NCBI RefSeq assembly: GCF_015070875.1 | Contig: NZ_JADDIV010000002.1 | Coordinates: 744,001 to 808,000, forward strand | Source: Ramlibacter pallidus | GTDB taxonomy: Bacteria > Pseudomonadota > Gammaproteobacteria > Burkholderiales > Burkholderiaceae_C | Direction: 5' to 3' | Length of the DNA: 64,000 nucleotides | In this document: positions 8,224 through 17,102 of the stretch, piece after piece | How the letters are laid out: every line of letters starts with the position of its first letter | Numbering within the stretch: the stretch's first letter is position 1 | The notes under the pieces: generated by a model | Seen by the model: the letters and a program-made list of their open reading frames with translations, nothing else | Databases searched by the model: none | Told to the model about the DNA's origin: nothing | Program-made: the position numbers and the translations under genes

Positions 8224-9246
8224 ATGGAGCCCGCGTGGCTGGACGCGTTCGAAGCGGTGCTGGGCCGCTGCGGCTTGCAGGCCGGCGACACCGTGGCGGT
8301 GCTGAGCGAAAGCCAGACGCGGCCCATCCTCCCGGAACTCGCGCGCCTGGCTGCCGCCCGCCGCGGCGCCCAGGTGTTCAGCCTGGTGCTGCCCTCCACC
8401 TTCGCGAAAGACACGCCCGTCGCGCGTTCGACGGGCGCTTCTCCCGTGTTGCGCCGGATCGCCCCGGTCGTCGCCGCGCTGGCCGGCAGCACGCTGGTGG
8501 TGGACTGCACGGTCGAAGGCCTGATGCACGCACCGGAGCTGCCGGCCATCCTGAAGGGCGGCGCTCGCGTGCTCTACGTCAGCAACGAGCATCCGGAAGC
8601 GCTCGCCCGCCTGGTGCCGGACGACCGCCTGGAACCCCTGGTCAAGGACCACGTGAAGCGCCTGCGCGGCGCGCGCGAGATGCGCGTCAGCTCGCCGGCC
8701 GGCACCGAACTCACGGTGTCCCTGCAGGGCGCGGTGTGCGGCGGCAACTGGGGCTACACCACCCGCCCGGGCACGATGACGCACTGGCCCGGCGGGTTGG
8801 CACTGGCCTTCCCGGCGGCGGGTAGCGTGAATGGCACCCTGGTGTTGGCCGAGGGCGACGTCAACCTGACCTTCAAGCGCTACCTCGAACGCGCGGTCAC
8901 GCTGCGCATCGAGAACGACCACGTCACGCGCATCGACGGGACCGGCGTCGACGCCGACCTGATGCGCAGCTACATCGCCGCCTGGGGCGACCGGGAGGCG
9001 TATGCCGTCAGCCACGTCGGCTACGGGCTCAACGCCGCGGCCCGCTGGGACAGCATGGCGCTGTACGACAAGCGCGACTTCAACGGGACCGAGCTGCGCG
9101 CCTTCGCCGGCAACTTCCTCTACAGCACGGGCGCCAACGAGGTCGCCGGCCGCCACACGCTGGGCCACTTCGACCTGCCGCTGCGCCACTGCACCATCCG
9201 CCTCGACGGCGCGACCGTCGTCGAAGGCGGGCGACTGACCGCATGA
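8224..9246 (+). CDS. 2,5-dihydroxypyridine 5,6-dioxygenase homologue (NicX family)
   Basis: A 340-residue iron(II) ring-cleavage enzyme of the NicX/M29-like fold. NicX opens 2,5-dihydroxypyridine to N-formylmaleamate. The C-terminal half matches the family closely: GTLVLAEGDVNLTFKRYLER, VSHVGYGLNAAARWDSMALY, AGNFLYSTGANEV and LGHFDLPLRHC. The SHVG histidine and the HFD histidine and aspartate correspond to the NicX metal ligands as I recall them. I prefer the ATG at 8224, which has AGGA five bases upstream; ATGs at 8209 and 8176 are in frame. The stop overlaps the next gene in ATGA. The exact substrate could be a related dihydroxypyridine. Confidence 0.78.
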   Translation: MEPAWLDAFEAVLGRCGLQAGDTVAVLSESQTRPILPELARLAAARRGAQVFSLVLPSTFAKDTPVARSTGASPVLRRIAPVVAALAGSTLVVDCTVEGLMHAPELPAILKGGARVLYVSNEHPEALARLVPDDRLEPLVKDHVKRLRGAREMRVSSPAGTELTVSLQGAVCGGNWGYTTRPGTMTHWPGGLALAFPAAGSVNGTLVLAEGDVNLTFKRYLERAVTLRIENDHVTRIDGTGVDADLMRSYIAAWGDREAYAVSHVGYGLNAAARWDSMALYDKRDFNGTELRAFAGNFLYSTGANEVAGRHTLGHFDLPLRHCTIRLDGATVVEGGRLTA

Positions 9247-10031
9247 CTTCCATCCCCACGTTCACCACCCTGGGCGGCGGCCCCACCGTGCTGATGCTGC
9301 ACGGCATCGGCGGCGGCCACCTGGCCTTCGCGCCGCAGGTGGAGACGCTCGCCAGCTCCGGCTACCGCGCCGTCGCCTGGGACATGCCGGGCTACGGCCA
9401 CAGCGCGCCCATCGAGCCCTACACCTTCAAGGGGCTGGCGCAAAGCTGCATCCACCTGATCGAGGCGCTCCAGTGCGACAGCGTCGTGCTGCTCGGGCAC
9501 AGCATGGGCGGCATGGTGGCGCAGGAGGTGGTGGCGCGGCGGCCCGAGCTGGTGAGCCGCCTGATCCTGTGCGGCACCTCGCCTTCCTTCGGCAAGCCGG
9601 ACGGCGACTGGCAGCGCGCGTTCATCGCGCAACGCACGGCGCCGCTCGACGCGGGCCGCAGCATGGCCGAGCTCGCCGAGACGCTGGTCCCGCAGATGGT
9701 GGGCCCCGGTTCGCTGCCGGAAGGCGTGCGGCTGGCGACGCACTGCATGGCCGGCGTGCCGGCAGCGACGTACCGGCGCGCGCTGGAATGCATCCTCACC
9801 TTCGACCGGCGCGCCAACCTGCCCAACATCCTCGTGCCGACGCTGCTGGTCGCGGGCGAGCATGACCGCAATGCGCCGCCCGCCGTGATGAAGAAGATGG
9901 CCGGGGCGATCGCGGACAGCACCTACATCGAGATGAAGGGCATAGGCCACCTCCAGAACCTGGAGGCGCCGGAGGAGTTCGACGCCCTGGTGCTCAATTT
10001 CCTGTCCCTGCCGCAGCCGCTGCTGCACTGA
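9243..10031 (+). CDS. Alpha/beta hydrolase, N-formylmaleamate deformylase-like (NicD type)
   Basis: A 262-residue alpha/beta hydrolase. The oxyanion region is LMLHGIGGGH. The nucleophile is Ser87 in GHSMGG, and the acid and base lie in AGEHDRN and GIGHLQNLEAP. It overlaps the dioxygenase stop by four bases (ATGA). In nicotinate and picolinate pathways the enzyme acting directly after the ring-cleavage dioxygenase is such a hydrolase (NicD, PicE), removing formate from N-formylmaleamate. Function is inferred from fold plus coupling. The next steps (maleamate amidase, maleate isomerase) are not in the window. Confidence 0.75.
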   Translation: MTSIPTFTTLGGGPTVLMLHGIGGGHLAFAPQVETLASSGYRAVAWDMPGYGHSAPIEPYTFKGLAQSCIHLIEALQCDSVVLLGHSMGGMVAQEVVARRPELVSRLILCGTSPSFGKPDGDWQRAFIAQRTAPLDAGRSMAELAETLVPQMVGPGSLPEGVRLATHCMAGVPAATYRRALECILTFDRRANLPNILVPTLLVAGEHDRNAPPAVMKKMAGAIADSTYIEMKGIGHLQNLEAPEEFDALVLNFLSLPQPLLH

Positions 10032-10051
10032 ACGCGCTTCGAGGAGCCCCG

Positions 10052-11308
10052 ATGGACGCGCTGCCCCCGCTTTCCTTCACCCCCGCCGTCGGCGAGCACG
10101 CCTTCACGGCGAAGCAGAAGGCGTTGCTGGCCACCGCGCACGAACTCGGTCGCGACAAGTTCGCCGCGCGCGCGGCGCACTGGGACGAGGAGGCGAGCTT
10201 TCCTTTCGCCAACTACGACGACCTGCGCGCGGCCGGCCTGCTGAAGATCTGCGTGCCCGAAGCCGACGGCGGCCTCGGCGCGGACTACCCGACCTACATG
10301 ATGGTGGCGGCGGAGATCGGCCGCTTCTGCGGCGCCACCGCGCTGACGTGGAACATGCACGTGTCGTCCACGATGTGGACGGGCGTGCTGGCCGACGGCA
10401 TCCCGATGACCGAGTCGCAGCGCGCCGAGCACCTGCGCCGGCGCCAGCTGCACTTCCGGCGGGTGGTGCAGGACGGGGCGATCTACGCGCAACCCTTCTC
10501 CGAAGGCAGCGCCGCGGCCGCCGGCCGGGCACCTTTCGGCACCACCGCGCGCAAGGTGGACGGCGGCTGGCTGGTGAACGGCCGCAAGATCTTCGCTTCG
10601 CTGTCCGGCGCGGCCGACTACTATGGCGTGCTGTGCACCGAGGACAAGGGCGACGAGAAGCCCGACGCGAAGGACACGCTGTACCTGGCGGTGCCGGGCC
10701 GCAGCGCCGGCTTCTCCATCAGCGGCGACTGGAACCCGCTCGGCATGCGCGGCACCGTCAGCCGCAACCTCACCTTCAAGGACGTGTTCGTCAGCGACGA
10801 CGAGCAGCTGATGCCGCGCGGCATCTACTACAAGGGCGCGCAGACCTGGCCGGCGATGTTCTTCACGCTGGCGCCCACCTACCTGGGCCTGGCGAACGCG
10901 GCCTACGACTTCACGGTGCAGTACCTGCGCGGCGAGGTGCCGGGCGAGCCGCCGGTCAAGCGCCGCATGTACCCGACCAAGCAGATCGCGGTGGCGCAGA
11001 TGCGCATCCAGCTGGAGCAGATGCGCAGCCTGTTCCTGCGCGCCGTGCTGGAAGCGCGGCCCCACCCCAGCAAGGATGAGCGCATGCGCCTGTATGCTGC
11101 GCAGTATTCCGTGATGGAGGGCGCCAACGACATCGCCCGCCTGGCCATCCGCACCTGCGGCGGCCAGGGGATGATGAAGCACCTGCCGCTGGAGCGGATC
11201 TACCGCGACAGCCGCTGCGGCTCGTTGATGCTGCCGTGGACGGCCGAACTGGTGCTGGACCGGATGGGCCGCGAAACCTTGTACGAGGCAGGAGAGAAGG
11301 ACGAGTGA
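10052..11308 (+). CDS. Acyl-CoA-dehydrogenase-fold flavoprotein, probable two-component monooxygenase
   Basis: A 418-residue protein with the three ACAD domains: a helical N-terminus (LGRDKFAARAAHWDEEASFP), a central beta domain (YAQPFSEGSAAAAGRAPFGT, VDGGWLVNGRKIFASLSGAA), and a C-terminal helical domain (RTCGGQGMMKHLPLERIYRD). The loop that normally holds the catalytic glutamate (YEGT in dehydrogenases) reads SLMLPWTAEL, so the usual base appears to be missing. Together with a divergently encoded flavin reductase, this suggests a class D flavin monooxygenase hydroxylating a pyridine-type substrate. A true acyl-CoA dehydrogenase remains possible. It lies 20 bases after the hydrolase and overlaps the next gene in GTGA. 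Confidence 0.7.
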   Translation: MDALPPLSFTPAVGEHAFTAKQKALLATAHELGRDKFAARAAHWDEEASFPFANYDDLRAAGLLKICVPEADGGLGADYPTYMMVAAEIGRFCGATALTWNMHVSSTMWTGVLADGIPMTESQRAEHLRRRQLHFRRVVQDGAIYAQPFSEGSAAAAGRAPFGTTARKVDGGWLVNGRKIFASLSGAADYYGVLCTEDKGDEKPDAKDTLYLAVPGRSAGFSISGDWNPLGMRGTVSRNLTFKDVFVSDDEQLMPRGIYYKGAQTWPAMFFTLAPTYLGLANAAYDFTVQYLRGEVPGEPPVKRRMYPTKQIAVAQMRIQLEQMRSLFLRAVLEARPHPSKDERMRLYAAQYSVMEGANDIARLAIRTCGGQGMMKHLPLERIYRDSRCGSLMLPWTAELVLDRMGRETLYEAGEKDE

Positions 11309-12147
11309 AGAACCGGAGCGTCTGGGCGGGCGTGGCGCTGCTGGCGCTGGCGATGGGGGCGCAGGCGGCCGTGCAGGGCGCCTGCGACCGGTTCGTCGGC
11401 AAGCTGCCGAACGTGACACGCGCGTTGTGCGAGGACGCACGGCTCTCCGAAGGCGGCGCGCAATCGCTGCGCGGCACGCCCATCTACCTGCGCGACGTCG
11501 GCGCCGACACAGGCAAGCTGCGCGTGCTGGTGATCGGCGGCATCCACGGCGATGAACTCTCCTCCACCGCGGTCGCGCTGCACTGGATCCGGCTGGCGGC
11601 GAACGAACGGGTCGACATGCCGCAGCCGGTGCACTGGCGCTTCCTGCCGCTGGTGAACCCCGACGGCATGCTGGCGCGGCCGCCGCGGCGCACCAACGCC
11701 AGTGGCGTGGACCTCAACCGCAACTTCCCGACGCCGAACTGGGAGCGTGACGCCGCCGTGTACTGGCAGAAGCGCACCGGCAAGGACCCGCGCCGCTGGC
11801 CCGGCCCCAAGCCGCTGTCCGAGCCCGAGACGCGCTTCGTCCACCAGCAGATGCAGTCCTTCAAGCCGCACCTGATCGTCTCCATCCACGCGCCCTACGG
11901 CGTGCTGGACTTCGACGGCCCCTCGGTGCCGCCGTCCCGGCTGGGCCGGCTCTACCTCGACCAGGTCGGCATCTTCCCGGGCTCGCTGGGCAACTACGGC
12001 GGCGTCCACAAGGGCGTGCCGGTCGTCACCATCGAGCTGCCGAACTCCATCCGCACCCCGCTGGACGCCGAAACGCGGCAGATGTGGATGGACCTGCTGC
12101 GCTGGACGGCCGCCAAGATCACCGTCGACGGGCCCACCGCGCGCTAG
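11305..12147 (+). CDS. Secreted M14-family zinc carboxypeptidase/amidase
   Basis: A 280-residue protein starting at GTG 11305 (purine-rich aggagagaagga upstream, GTGA overlap with the preceding stop). The signal peptide is evident (VWAGVALLALAMGAQA). M14 zinc site: GGIHGDELS supplies the HxxE ligands, SIHAPYG the third histidine. Substrate-binding NPDG and GVDLNRNFP are present, and TIELPNS holds the catalytic glutamate. It resembles murein-peptide amidase (MpaA)-type enzymes that cleave peptidoglycan peptides. Its coupling to a catabolic operon is unexpected; it may simply be carried along. Confidence 0.8.
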   Translation: MKNRSVWAGVALLALAMGAQAAVQGACDRFVGKLPNVTRALCEDARLSEGGAQSLRGTPIYLRDVGADTGKLRVLVIGGIHGDELSSTAVALHWIRLAANERVDMPQPVHWRFLPLVNPDGMLARPPRRTNASGVDLNRNFPTPNWERDAAVYWQKRTGKDPRRWPGPKPLSEPETRFVHQQMQSFKPHLIVSIHAPYGVLDFDGPSVPPSRLGRLYLDQVGIFPGSLGNYGGVHKGVPVVTIELPNSIRTPLDAETRQMWMDLLRWTAAKITVDGPTAR

Positions 12148-12172
12148 CCGAAAAAAGGGCAGACTGCGGCCC

Positions 12173-14497
12173 ATGACCACCGACACCGCAGACATCGTCA
12201 CCCGCTTCGGCAGCGGCCGGGCCGTGCAACGCATCGAGGACGACGGCCTGCTCAAGGGCACCGGCCAGTACACCGACGACGTCGTGCCGCAAGGGCAGTT
12301 GCGGGTGGTGTTCGTCCGGTCGCCGTACCCGCACGCCCGGATCGCCGCCATCGACACCGCCAACGCGGCAGCCATCCCCGGGGTCGTGAAAGTGGTGACC
12401 GGCGCGGATCTTGTGGCCGCCGGCGTCAAGCCGATCCCGACGCTGCCGGCGCTGCCGGACGGCTCGAAGGTGCACACGGCCGCACGGCCGGTGCTGGCGC
12501 ACGAACGTGTGCGCTACGTCGGCGAAGCGGTGGCGATGGTCATCGCCGAGACCCTGCAGCAGGCGCGCGATGCGGCCGAGGCGGTCTGGGTGGACTACGA
12601 GGAGTTGCCGCACGTCGTCGACCTGCTGGATGCGACCACGGAAGGCGGCGCCCGGGTGTTCGACGGTGCGGAACGGAACGTCGCGGCGCAGCTGCGCCAT
12701 GGCGATGCGGCCAGGGCGGCGCAGGCCTTCGCGGAGGCCGCGCACGTGGTGCGGCTGGAGGTGGTCAACCAGCGCGTCGCCGCACTGTCGATCGAGCCGC
12801 GCTCCGTGCTCGCCTGGGTGGCGGACGACGGCCGCCTCACGCTGCGCATGAGCAGCCAGATGCCGTCCGGCGTGAAGAACTCGCTCTGCAACGACGTGCT
12901 GGGCCTGCCGCGGGACCAGGTGCGCGTGACGGTGGGCGACGTCGGCGGCGGCTTCGGCATGAAGACCGGCATCTATCCCGAAGACGCCGCGACGGCTTGG
13001 GCGGCGTGGACCTTGAAGCGCCCGGTGAAGTGGGTGCCGGACCGGAGCGAGGAATTCCTGTCGTCCACGCACGGCCGCGACCAGCGCGCGCACGCCGAGA
13101 TGGCGCTCTCGGCCGAAGGCCGGATCCTCGGCCTGCGCCTGCGCACGCTGGCCAACGTCGGCGCGTACGCGACGGCGACCGGCATGCTGATCCCGCTGCT
13201 GATCGGGCCGTGGGTCTCCACCAGCGTCTACGACGTGCCGGTGATCGACTACCACTTCCAGGCCGTGCTCACGAACACCATGTGCACCGCGGCTTACCGC
13301 GGCGCCGGCCGGCCGGAGGCGATCTTCATCATGGAGCGCCTGATGGACGAGGCGGCGCGCCAGACCGGCATCGACCGCATCGCGCTGCGCCGCCGCAACT
13401 TCATCCGTCCCGGGCAGATGCCGTACCGCAACCCGATGGGCCAGGTCTACGACGTCGGCGCGTTCGAGAAGATCATGGACGAAGGCCTGGCCCTCGCCGA
13501 CTGGAGCGGCTTCGAGGCGCGCGCGGCGCAGAGCCGGGCCGAGGGCAAGCTGCGCGGGCTCGGCATCGCCACCTTCCTCGAGTGGACCGGCGGCAACGTG
13601 TTGGAAGAACGCGTCACGGTCGAAGTGCAGGCCGACGGTGTCATCGAGGTGTTCTCGGCCGTCAACCAGATGGGGCAGGGCATCGCGACCACGCTGGCGC
13701 AACTGGTCGTCGACGTGTTCAAGGTGCCGCTGGAGAAGGTGCGCGTGGTGCTGGGCGACACCGACCGCGGCGACGGCTTCGGCAGCGCCGGGTCGCGGTC
13801 GCTGTTCACCGGCGGTTCGTCGCTGCACCTCGGTGCCGAGAAGACGCTGGACCAGGCGCGCGCGCTGGCCGGGCAGGCACTCGAAGCCTCGCCGCAGGAC
13901 CTGGCGTACGAGGCGGCGCGCTTCACGGTGAAGGGCACCGACGTCGGCATCGACCTGTTCGAGCTGGCCGGCCGGCAACCGGAGCGCCGCATCTTCATCG
14001 ACCACACCAGCACGGTCACCGGCCCCAGCTGGCCGAACGGCTGCCACATCAGCGAGGTGGAAATCGATCCGGCCACCGGGGTGGTGCAGGTGGTTCGCTA
14101 TGCGAGCGTCAACGACATCGGCCGCGTGGTGAACCCGATGATCGTGCGCGGGCAGCTCGATGGCGGCGCCGTGCAGGGCATCGGCCAGGCCTTGTGCGAG
14201 CACATGGTCTACGACCGCGAAAGCGGCCAGCCGCTGACCGGCAGCCTGATGGACTATGCGGCGCCGCGCGCCGACGTCATCGCCTGCGACTTCGTCACCG
14301 AGATGAACGAGACGGTGCCCAGCACGAACAACCCACTGGGCGTCAAGGGCGTGGGCGAGCTCGGCACCATCGGTGCCGCGCCCACCGTGGTGAACGCGGT
14401 CGCCGATGCGCTCGCCCGCGCGGGCAAGGCCGAAGCGGCGCGCACGCTGCAGATGCCGCTGACGGCGCCAAAGGTCTGGGAGATCCTGAACGCTTGA
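12173..14497 (+). CDS. Xanthine dehydrogenase family molybdopterin-binding subunit
   Basis: A 774-residue large subunit of a molybdenum hydroxylase (xanthine/aldehyde/nicotinate dehydrogenase type). The N-terminal a/b hammerhead domain (RIEDDGLLKGTGQYTDDVV) precedes the Moco-binding domains: GDVGGGFGMK, TAAYRGAGRPEA, NQMGQGIATTLAQ, and NNPLGVKGVGELGTIGA with the active-site glutamate in the GVGE segment. The AYRGAGR loop is the general form, not the CO dehydrogenase AYRCSFR loop. No [2Fe-2S] or FAD subunit is encoded nearby, so its electron-transfer partners must be elsewhere or absent. In this setting it could hydroxylate an N-heterocycle. Confidence 0.85.
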   Translation: MTTDTADIVTRFGSGRAVQRIEDDGLLKGTGQYTDDVVPQGQLRVVFVRSPYPHARIAAIDTANAAAIPGVVKVVTGADLVAAGVKPIPTLPALPDGSKVHTAARPVLAHERVRYVGEAVAMVIAETLQQARDAAEAVWVDYEELPHVVDLLDATTEGGARVFDGAERNVAAQLRHGDAARAAQAFAEAAHVVRLEVVNQRVAALSIEPRSVLAWVADDGRLTLRMSSQMPSGVKNSLCNDVLGLPRDQVRVTVGDVGGGFGMKTGIYPEDAATAWAAWTLKRPVKWVPDRSEEFLSSTHGRDQRAHAEMALSAEGRILGLRLRTLANVGAYATATGMLIPLLIGPWVSTSVYDVPVIDYHFQAVLTNTMCTAAYRGAGRPEAIFIMERLMDEAARQTGIDRIALRRRNFIRPGQMPYRNPMGQVYDVGAFEKIMDEGLALADWSGFEARAAQSRAEGKLRGLGIATFLEWTGGNVLEERVTVEVQADGVIEVFSAVNQMGQGIATTLAQLVVDVFKVPLEKVRVVLGDTDRGDGFGSAGSRSLFTGGSSLHLGAEKTLDQARALAGQALEASPQDLAYEAARFTVKGTDVGIDLFELAGRQPERRIFIDHTSTVTGPSWPNGCHISEVEIDPATGVVQVVRYASVNDIGRVVNPMIVRGQLDGGAVQGIGQALCEHMVYDRESGQPLTGSLMDYAAPRADVIACDFVTEMNETVPSTNNPLGVKGVGELGTIGAAPTVVNAVADALARAGKAEAARTLQMPLTAPKVWEILNA

Positions 14498-14501
14498 CGC
14501 G

Positions 14502-15839
14502 TCAGGTGTTCAGCGACAGGTCCGCTTCGGCATCGAAGGCCCGCTCGCGCCCTTCGTAGCCGTGGAAGTTGAAGGCCAGGCGCGGCATGCGGCCGGCGAT
14601 CAGTTCCGCCATCGCCTTGCCGGAGCCGGCGCCGTGGGTCCAACCCAGCGTGCCGTGGCCCGCATTGACCCACAGCCCCTGCACGCGCGTGCGCCCGATG
14701 TACGGGATGTTGGTCGGGGTCGCCGGCCGCAGGCCGGTCCAGAACTTGGGGTCGCCGCCTTCTTCCGGCAGGCGCGTGTCGCACACGCCCGGCAGCACCT
14801 TCTCGATGCGCTGGGCCAGCATGCGGCAGCGCGCCTGGGCCAGGTCCGACGCCAGGGTCGCGTCGTAGCCCGACACCTCGATGGTGCCCGCCACGCGCAG
14901 TTCGTCGCCGAGCCGGCTCATCGCCACCTTCACTTCATCATCGATGCTGCTGACGTAGGGCGCCAGCTCCGGCTTCTTCAGCTTGAACGTGGCGCTGTAG
15001 CCCTTGCCCGGGTAGATCGGCAGGTCCTCGCCGACCTGGCGCAGCAGCGGCGCGGTGTACGACCCGCAGGCCACGACCACGTCGTCGGCGACCAGGCGCT
15101 GCACGACGCCGGTGTCCCGGTCGCGCACGCGCACCGCGGCGATGGCACCGCCGGCGGTTTCCAGCCGCTCGACGTCGCGCCCGAACAGGAATTGCACGCC
15201 ACGCGCCGCGCACAGCTGGGCCAGCTTCTGCGTGAACACCCGTGCGTCGCCGCTCTCGTCGGTCGACGTGTAGGTGCCGCCCACGATCCGGTCGAAGTTG
15301 CGGAAGGCCGGTTCGATGGCGAGCAGCTCGCCGCGGCTCACCACCCGGCGGTCGACGCCGTAGCGCTGCATCAGCTCGGCGGCGACGGCGGCATCCTCGA
15401 AGGCCTTCTCGTCCGTGTAGAAGTGCGCGATGCCGCGTTCCAGCCGGTGGTAGTCGATGCCGGTCGCGCGCACCACGTCCTTCAGGGCCGCATGGCTGTA
15501 CGCGCCCAGTGCCACCAGCTGCTGCACGTTGCGCTCGAACGCCGCATCGTTGCACTGCGAAAGGAACTGCAGGCCCCAGCGCCATTGCTGCCAATCCAGC
15601 CGCGGGCGGAACAGCAGCGGCGCGTCGTTGCGGAACATCCACTTGACGAGCTTGGCGGGCGCGTGCCGGTTGGCCCAGGGCTCGCAGTAGCTCACCGAGA
15701 TCTGCGCGGCGTTGGCGAAGCTGGTCTCCAGCGCGGCGTCGCGCTGGCGGTCCACGACGATCACTTCATGGCCGCGTTCGACGAGATGCCAGGCGGTGCT
15801 GATGCCGATGATGCCGGCGCCGAGGACGAGCGTTTTCAT
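14502..15839 (-). CDS. dadA: D-amino acid dehydrogenase
   Basis: A 445-residue FAD-dependent dehydrogenase oxidising D-amino acids to 2-oxo acids, feeding electrons to the respiratory chain. The N-terminal Rossmann motif is VLGAGIIGISTAWHL, followed by the VVDRQ end of the second beta strand. DadA hallmarks include SFANAAQISVSYCEPWAN, ARGVQFLFG, and the C-terminal FWTGLRPATPTNIPYIG and GHGTLGWTHGAGSGK. Length matches the family. It diverges from an ArgP-type LysR regulator, which may control it. The alanine racemase often next to dadA is absent. Confidence 0.92.
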   Translation of the reverse strand: MKTLVLGAGIIGISTAWHLVERGHEVIVVDRQRDAALETSFANAAQISVSYCEPWANRHAPAKLVKWMFRNDAPLLFRPRLDWQQWRWGLQFLSQCNDAAFERNVQQLVALGAYSHAALKDVVRATGIDYHRLERGIAHFYTDEKAFEDAAVAAELMQRYGVDRRVVSRGELLAIEPAFRNFDRIVGGTYTSTDESGDARVFTQKLAQLCAARGVQFLFGRDVERLETAGGAIAAVRVRDRDTGVVQRLVADDVVVACGSYTAPLLRQVGEDLPIYPGKGYSATFKLKKPELAPYVSSIDDEVKVAMSRLGDELRVAGTIEVSGYDATLASDLAQARCRMLAQRIEKVLPGVCDTRLPEEGGDPKFWTGLRPATPTNIPYIGRTRVQGLWVNAGHGTLGWTHGAGSGKAMAELIAGRMPRLAFNFHGYEGRERAFDAEADLSLNT

Positions 15840-15913
15840 CCGTCGAAGTTTGCGGCAGCAGCCCGGATTTCAAAAGCCAAATTAAACTTGCAGCGCCCGC
15901 ATCAGAACTGCTT

Positions 15914-16828
15914 ATGAACACCTTCGACCCGGCCGCCCTCGAATGCCTTGCAGCCATCGTGGAAGAAGGGGGCTTCGACCGCGCCGCGCAGCGGCTCCAC
16001 ATCACGCAGTCGGCCGTCTCGCAGCGGCTGCGCGCGCTTGAGGCCCAGGTGGGGACGGTCCTGATCGTGCGCAGCCGCCCGATCAAGCCGACCTCCGCCG
16101 GCAACCTGCTGCTCAAGCACACCCGCCAGATGCGGCTGCTGCGCGCGGACGTGGAGCGCGAGCTGCGTGAGCTGGCGCCGAACTCGACGCGCGGCGCCCG
16201 CGACGAGGAGCGCATCTCGCTGGCCGTCAACGCCGACAGCATCGCCACCTGGGCGCTGCCCGCGCTGGACGCGCTCGCGCGGCAGGGCGCGCCGCTGGAG
16301 CTGATCACCGACGACCAGGACTTCACCCAGGAATGGCTGCGCGAAGGCCAGGTGCTCGGTTGCGTCACCACCATGAAGCAGGCGCTGCGCGGCTGCAAGG
16401 TGGTGGGGCTCGGGGCGATGCGCTACGTGGCCGTGGCGCGCGCGGCGTACGCGCAGGAGCGCCTGCCCGGCGGGCTGACGGCGCACAACTTCCGCGACGT
16501 GGACTTCGTGGCCTTCAACCGCAAGGACGACCTGCAGGCGGAGTTCGTCGCCCGGGCCGCGGGCCTCAGGCACGTGGCGCTGCACCAGCTGTTCGTGCCG
16601 AGTTCCGAAGGCCAGGTGCGCGCGGTGCTGGCGGGTTGGGGCGTGAGCGTGGTGCCCGAACTGCTCGTGCGCGGGCTGGTCGCGCAGGGCGAGCTGGTGA
16701 ACGTCGCGCCGGACACCAGCGTGCACGTGCAGCTGTACTGGCATTGCTGGAACCTGGAGTCGGCCGTGCTCGACCAGCTCACGGCCGCCCTGACGCAGGC
16801 GGCCTCGGAGGCGCTCAGCGCGGGCTGA
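15914..16828 (+). CDS. ArgP/IciA-family LysR transcriptional regulator
   Basis: A 304-residue LysR protein. The helix-turn-helix covers about residues 1-60 (LECLAAIVEEGGFDRAAQRL, HITQSAVSQRLRALEAQVG), with the ArgP-like IVRSRPIKPTSAGNLLLKH. The effector domain includes the ITDDQDFTQEWLREGQVLG segment seen in ArgP. ArgP senses lysine or arginine and usually activates the exporter ArgO or LysE. No exporter is adjacent here; dadA is the divergent neighbour across a 74-base AT-richer gap, so amino-acid-responsive control of dadA is the simplest reading. Confidence 0.85.
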   Translation: MNTFDPAALECLAAIVEEGGFDRAAQRLHITQSAVSQRLRALEAQVGTVLIVRSRPIKPTSAGNLLLKHTRQMRLLRADVERELRELAPNSTRGARDEERISLAVNADSIATWALPALDALARQGAPLELITDDQDFTQEWLREGQVLGCVTTMKQALRGCKVVGLGAMRYVAVARAAYAQERLPGGLTAHNFRDVDFVAFNRKDDLQAEFVARAAGLRHVALHQLFVPSSEGQVRAVLAGWGVSVVPELLVRGLVAQGELVNVAPDTSVHVQLYWHCWNLESAVLDQLTAALTQAASEALSAG

Positions 16829-16840
16829 GCGCCGCGCGCA

Positions 16841-16972
16841 TCAGCGCGGGGCCGCGGAGCCGTGCGGGACGGAGTCGAGGTCGACGAGTGCGTCCGGGCC
16901 CGCGAGCGCGAACAGCACCGCCACCAGGATGGCCACGATCCAGGCGAGGGTCTGCGTCCACAGCGGCTTCAT
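16841..16972 (-). CDS. Small single-helix membrane protein (43 aa)
   Basis: From the ATG at 16972, preceded by ccaggag at good spacing, the product is 43 residues: MKPLWTQTLAWIVAILVAVL then a short polar tail. One hydrophobic helix spans about residues 7-25. The strong ribosome binding site argues that it is real. No family recognised. It converges with the argP-like gene 12 bases away. Confidence 0.55.
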   Translation of the reverse strand: MKPLWTQTLAWIVAILVAVLFALAGPDALVDLDSVPHGSAAPR

Positions 16973-17102
16973 GTCGATCACTCCTGGGTCATCCATCCGT
17001 GCTGACGCGAGTGTGCGCGCGGAAAGCGCAAGACGCGCGTAGGGGATGTAAAGCCCCTGTCGCAGTTGTTCCCAAGCGAACGCTTTGGTAGCACCGCGCG
17101 CG

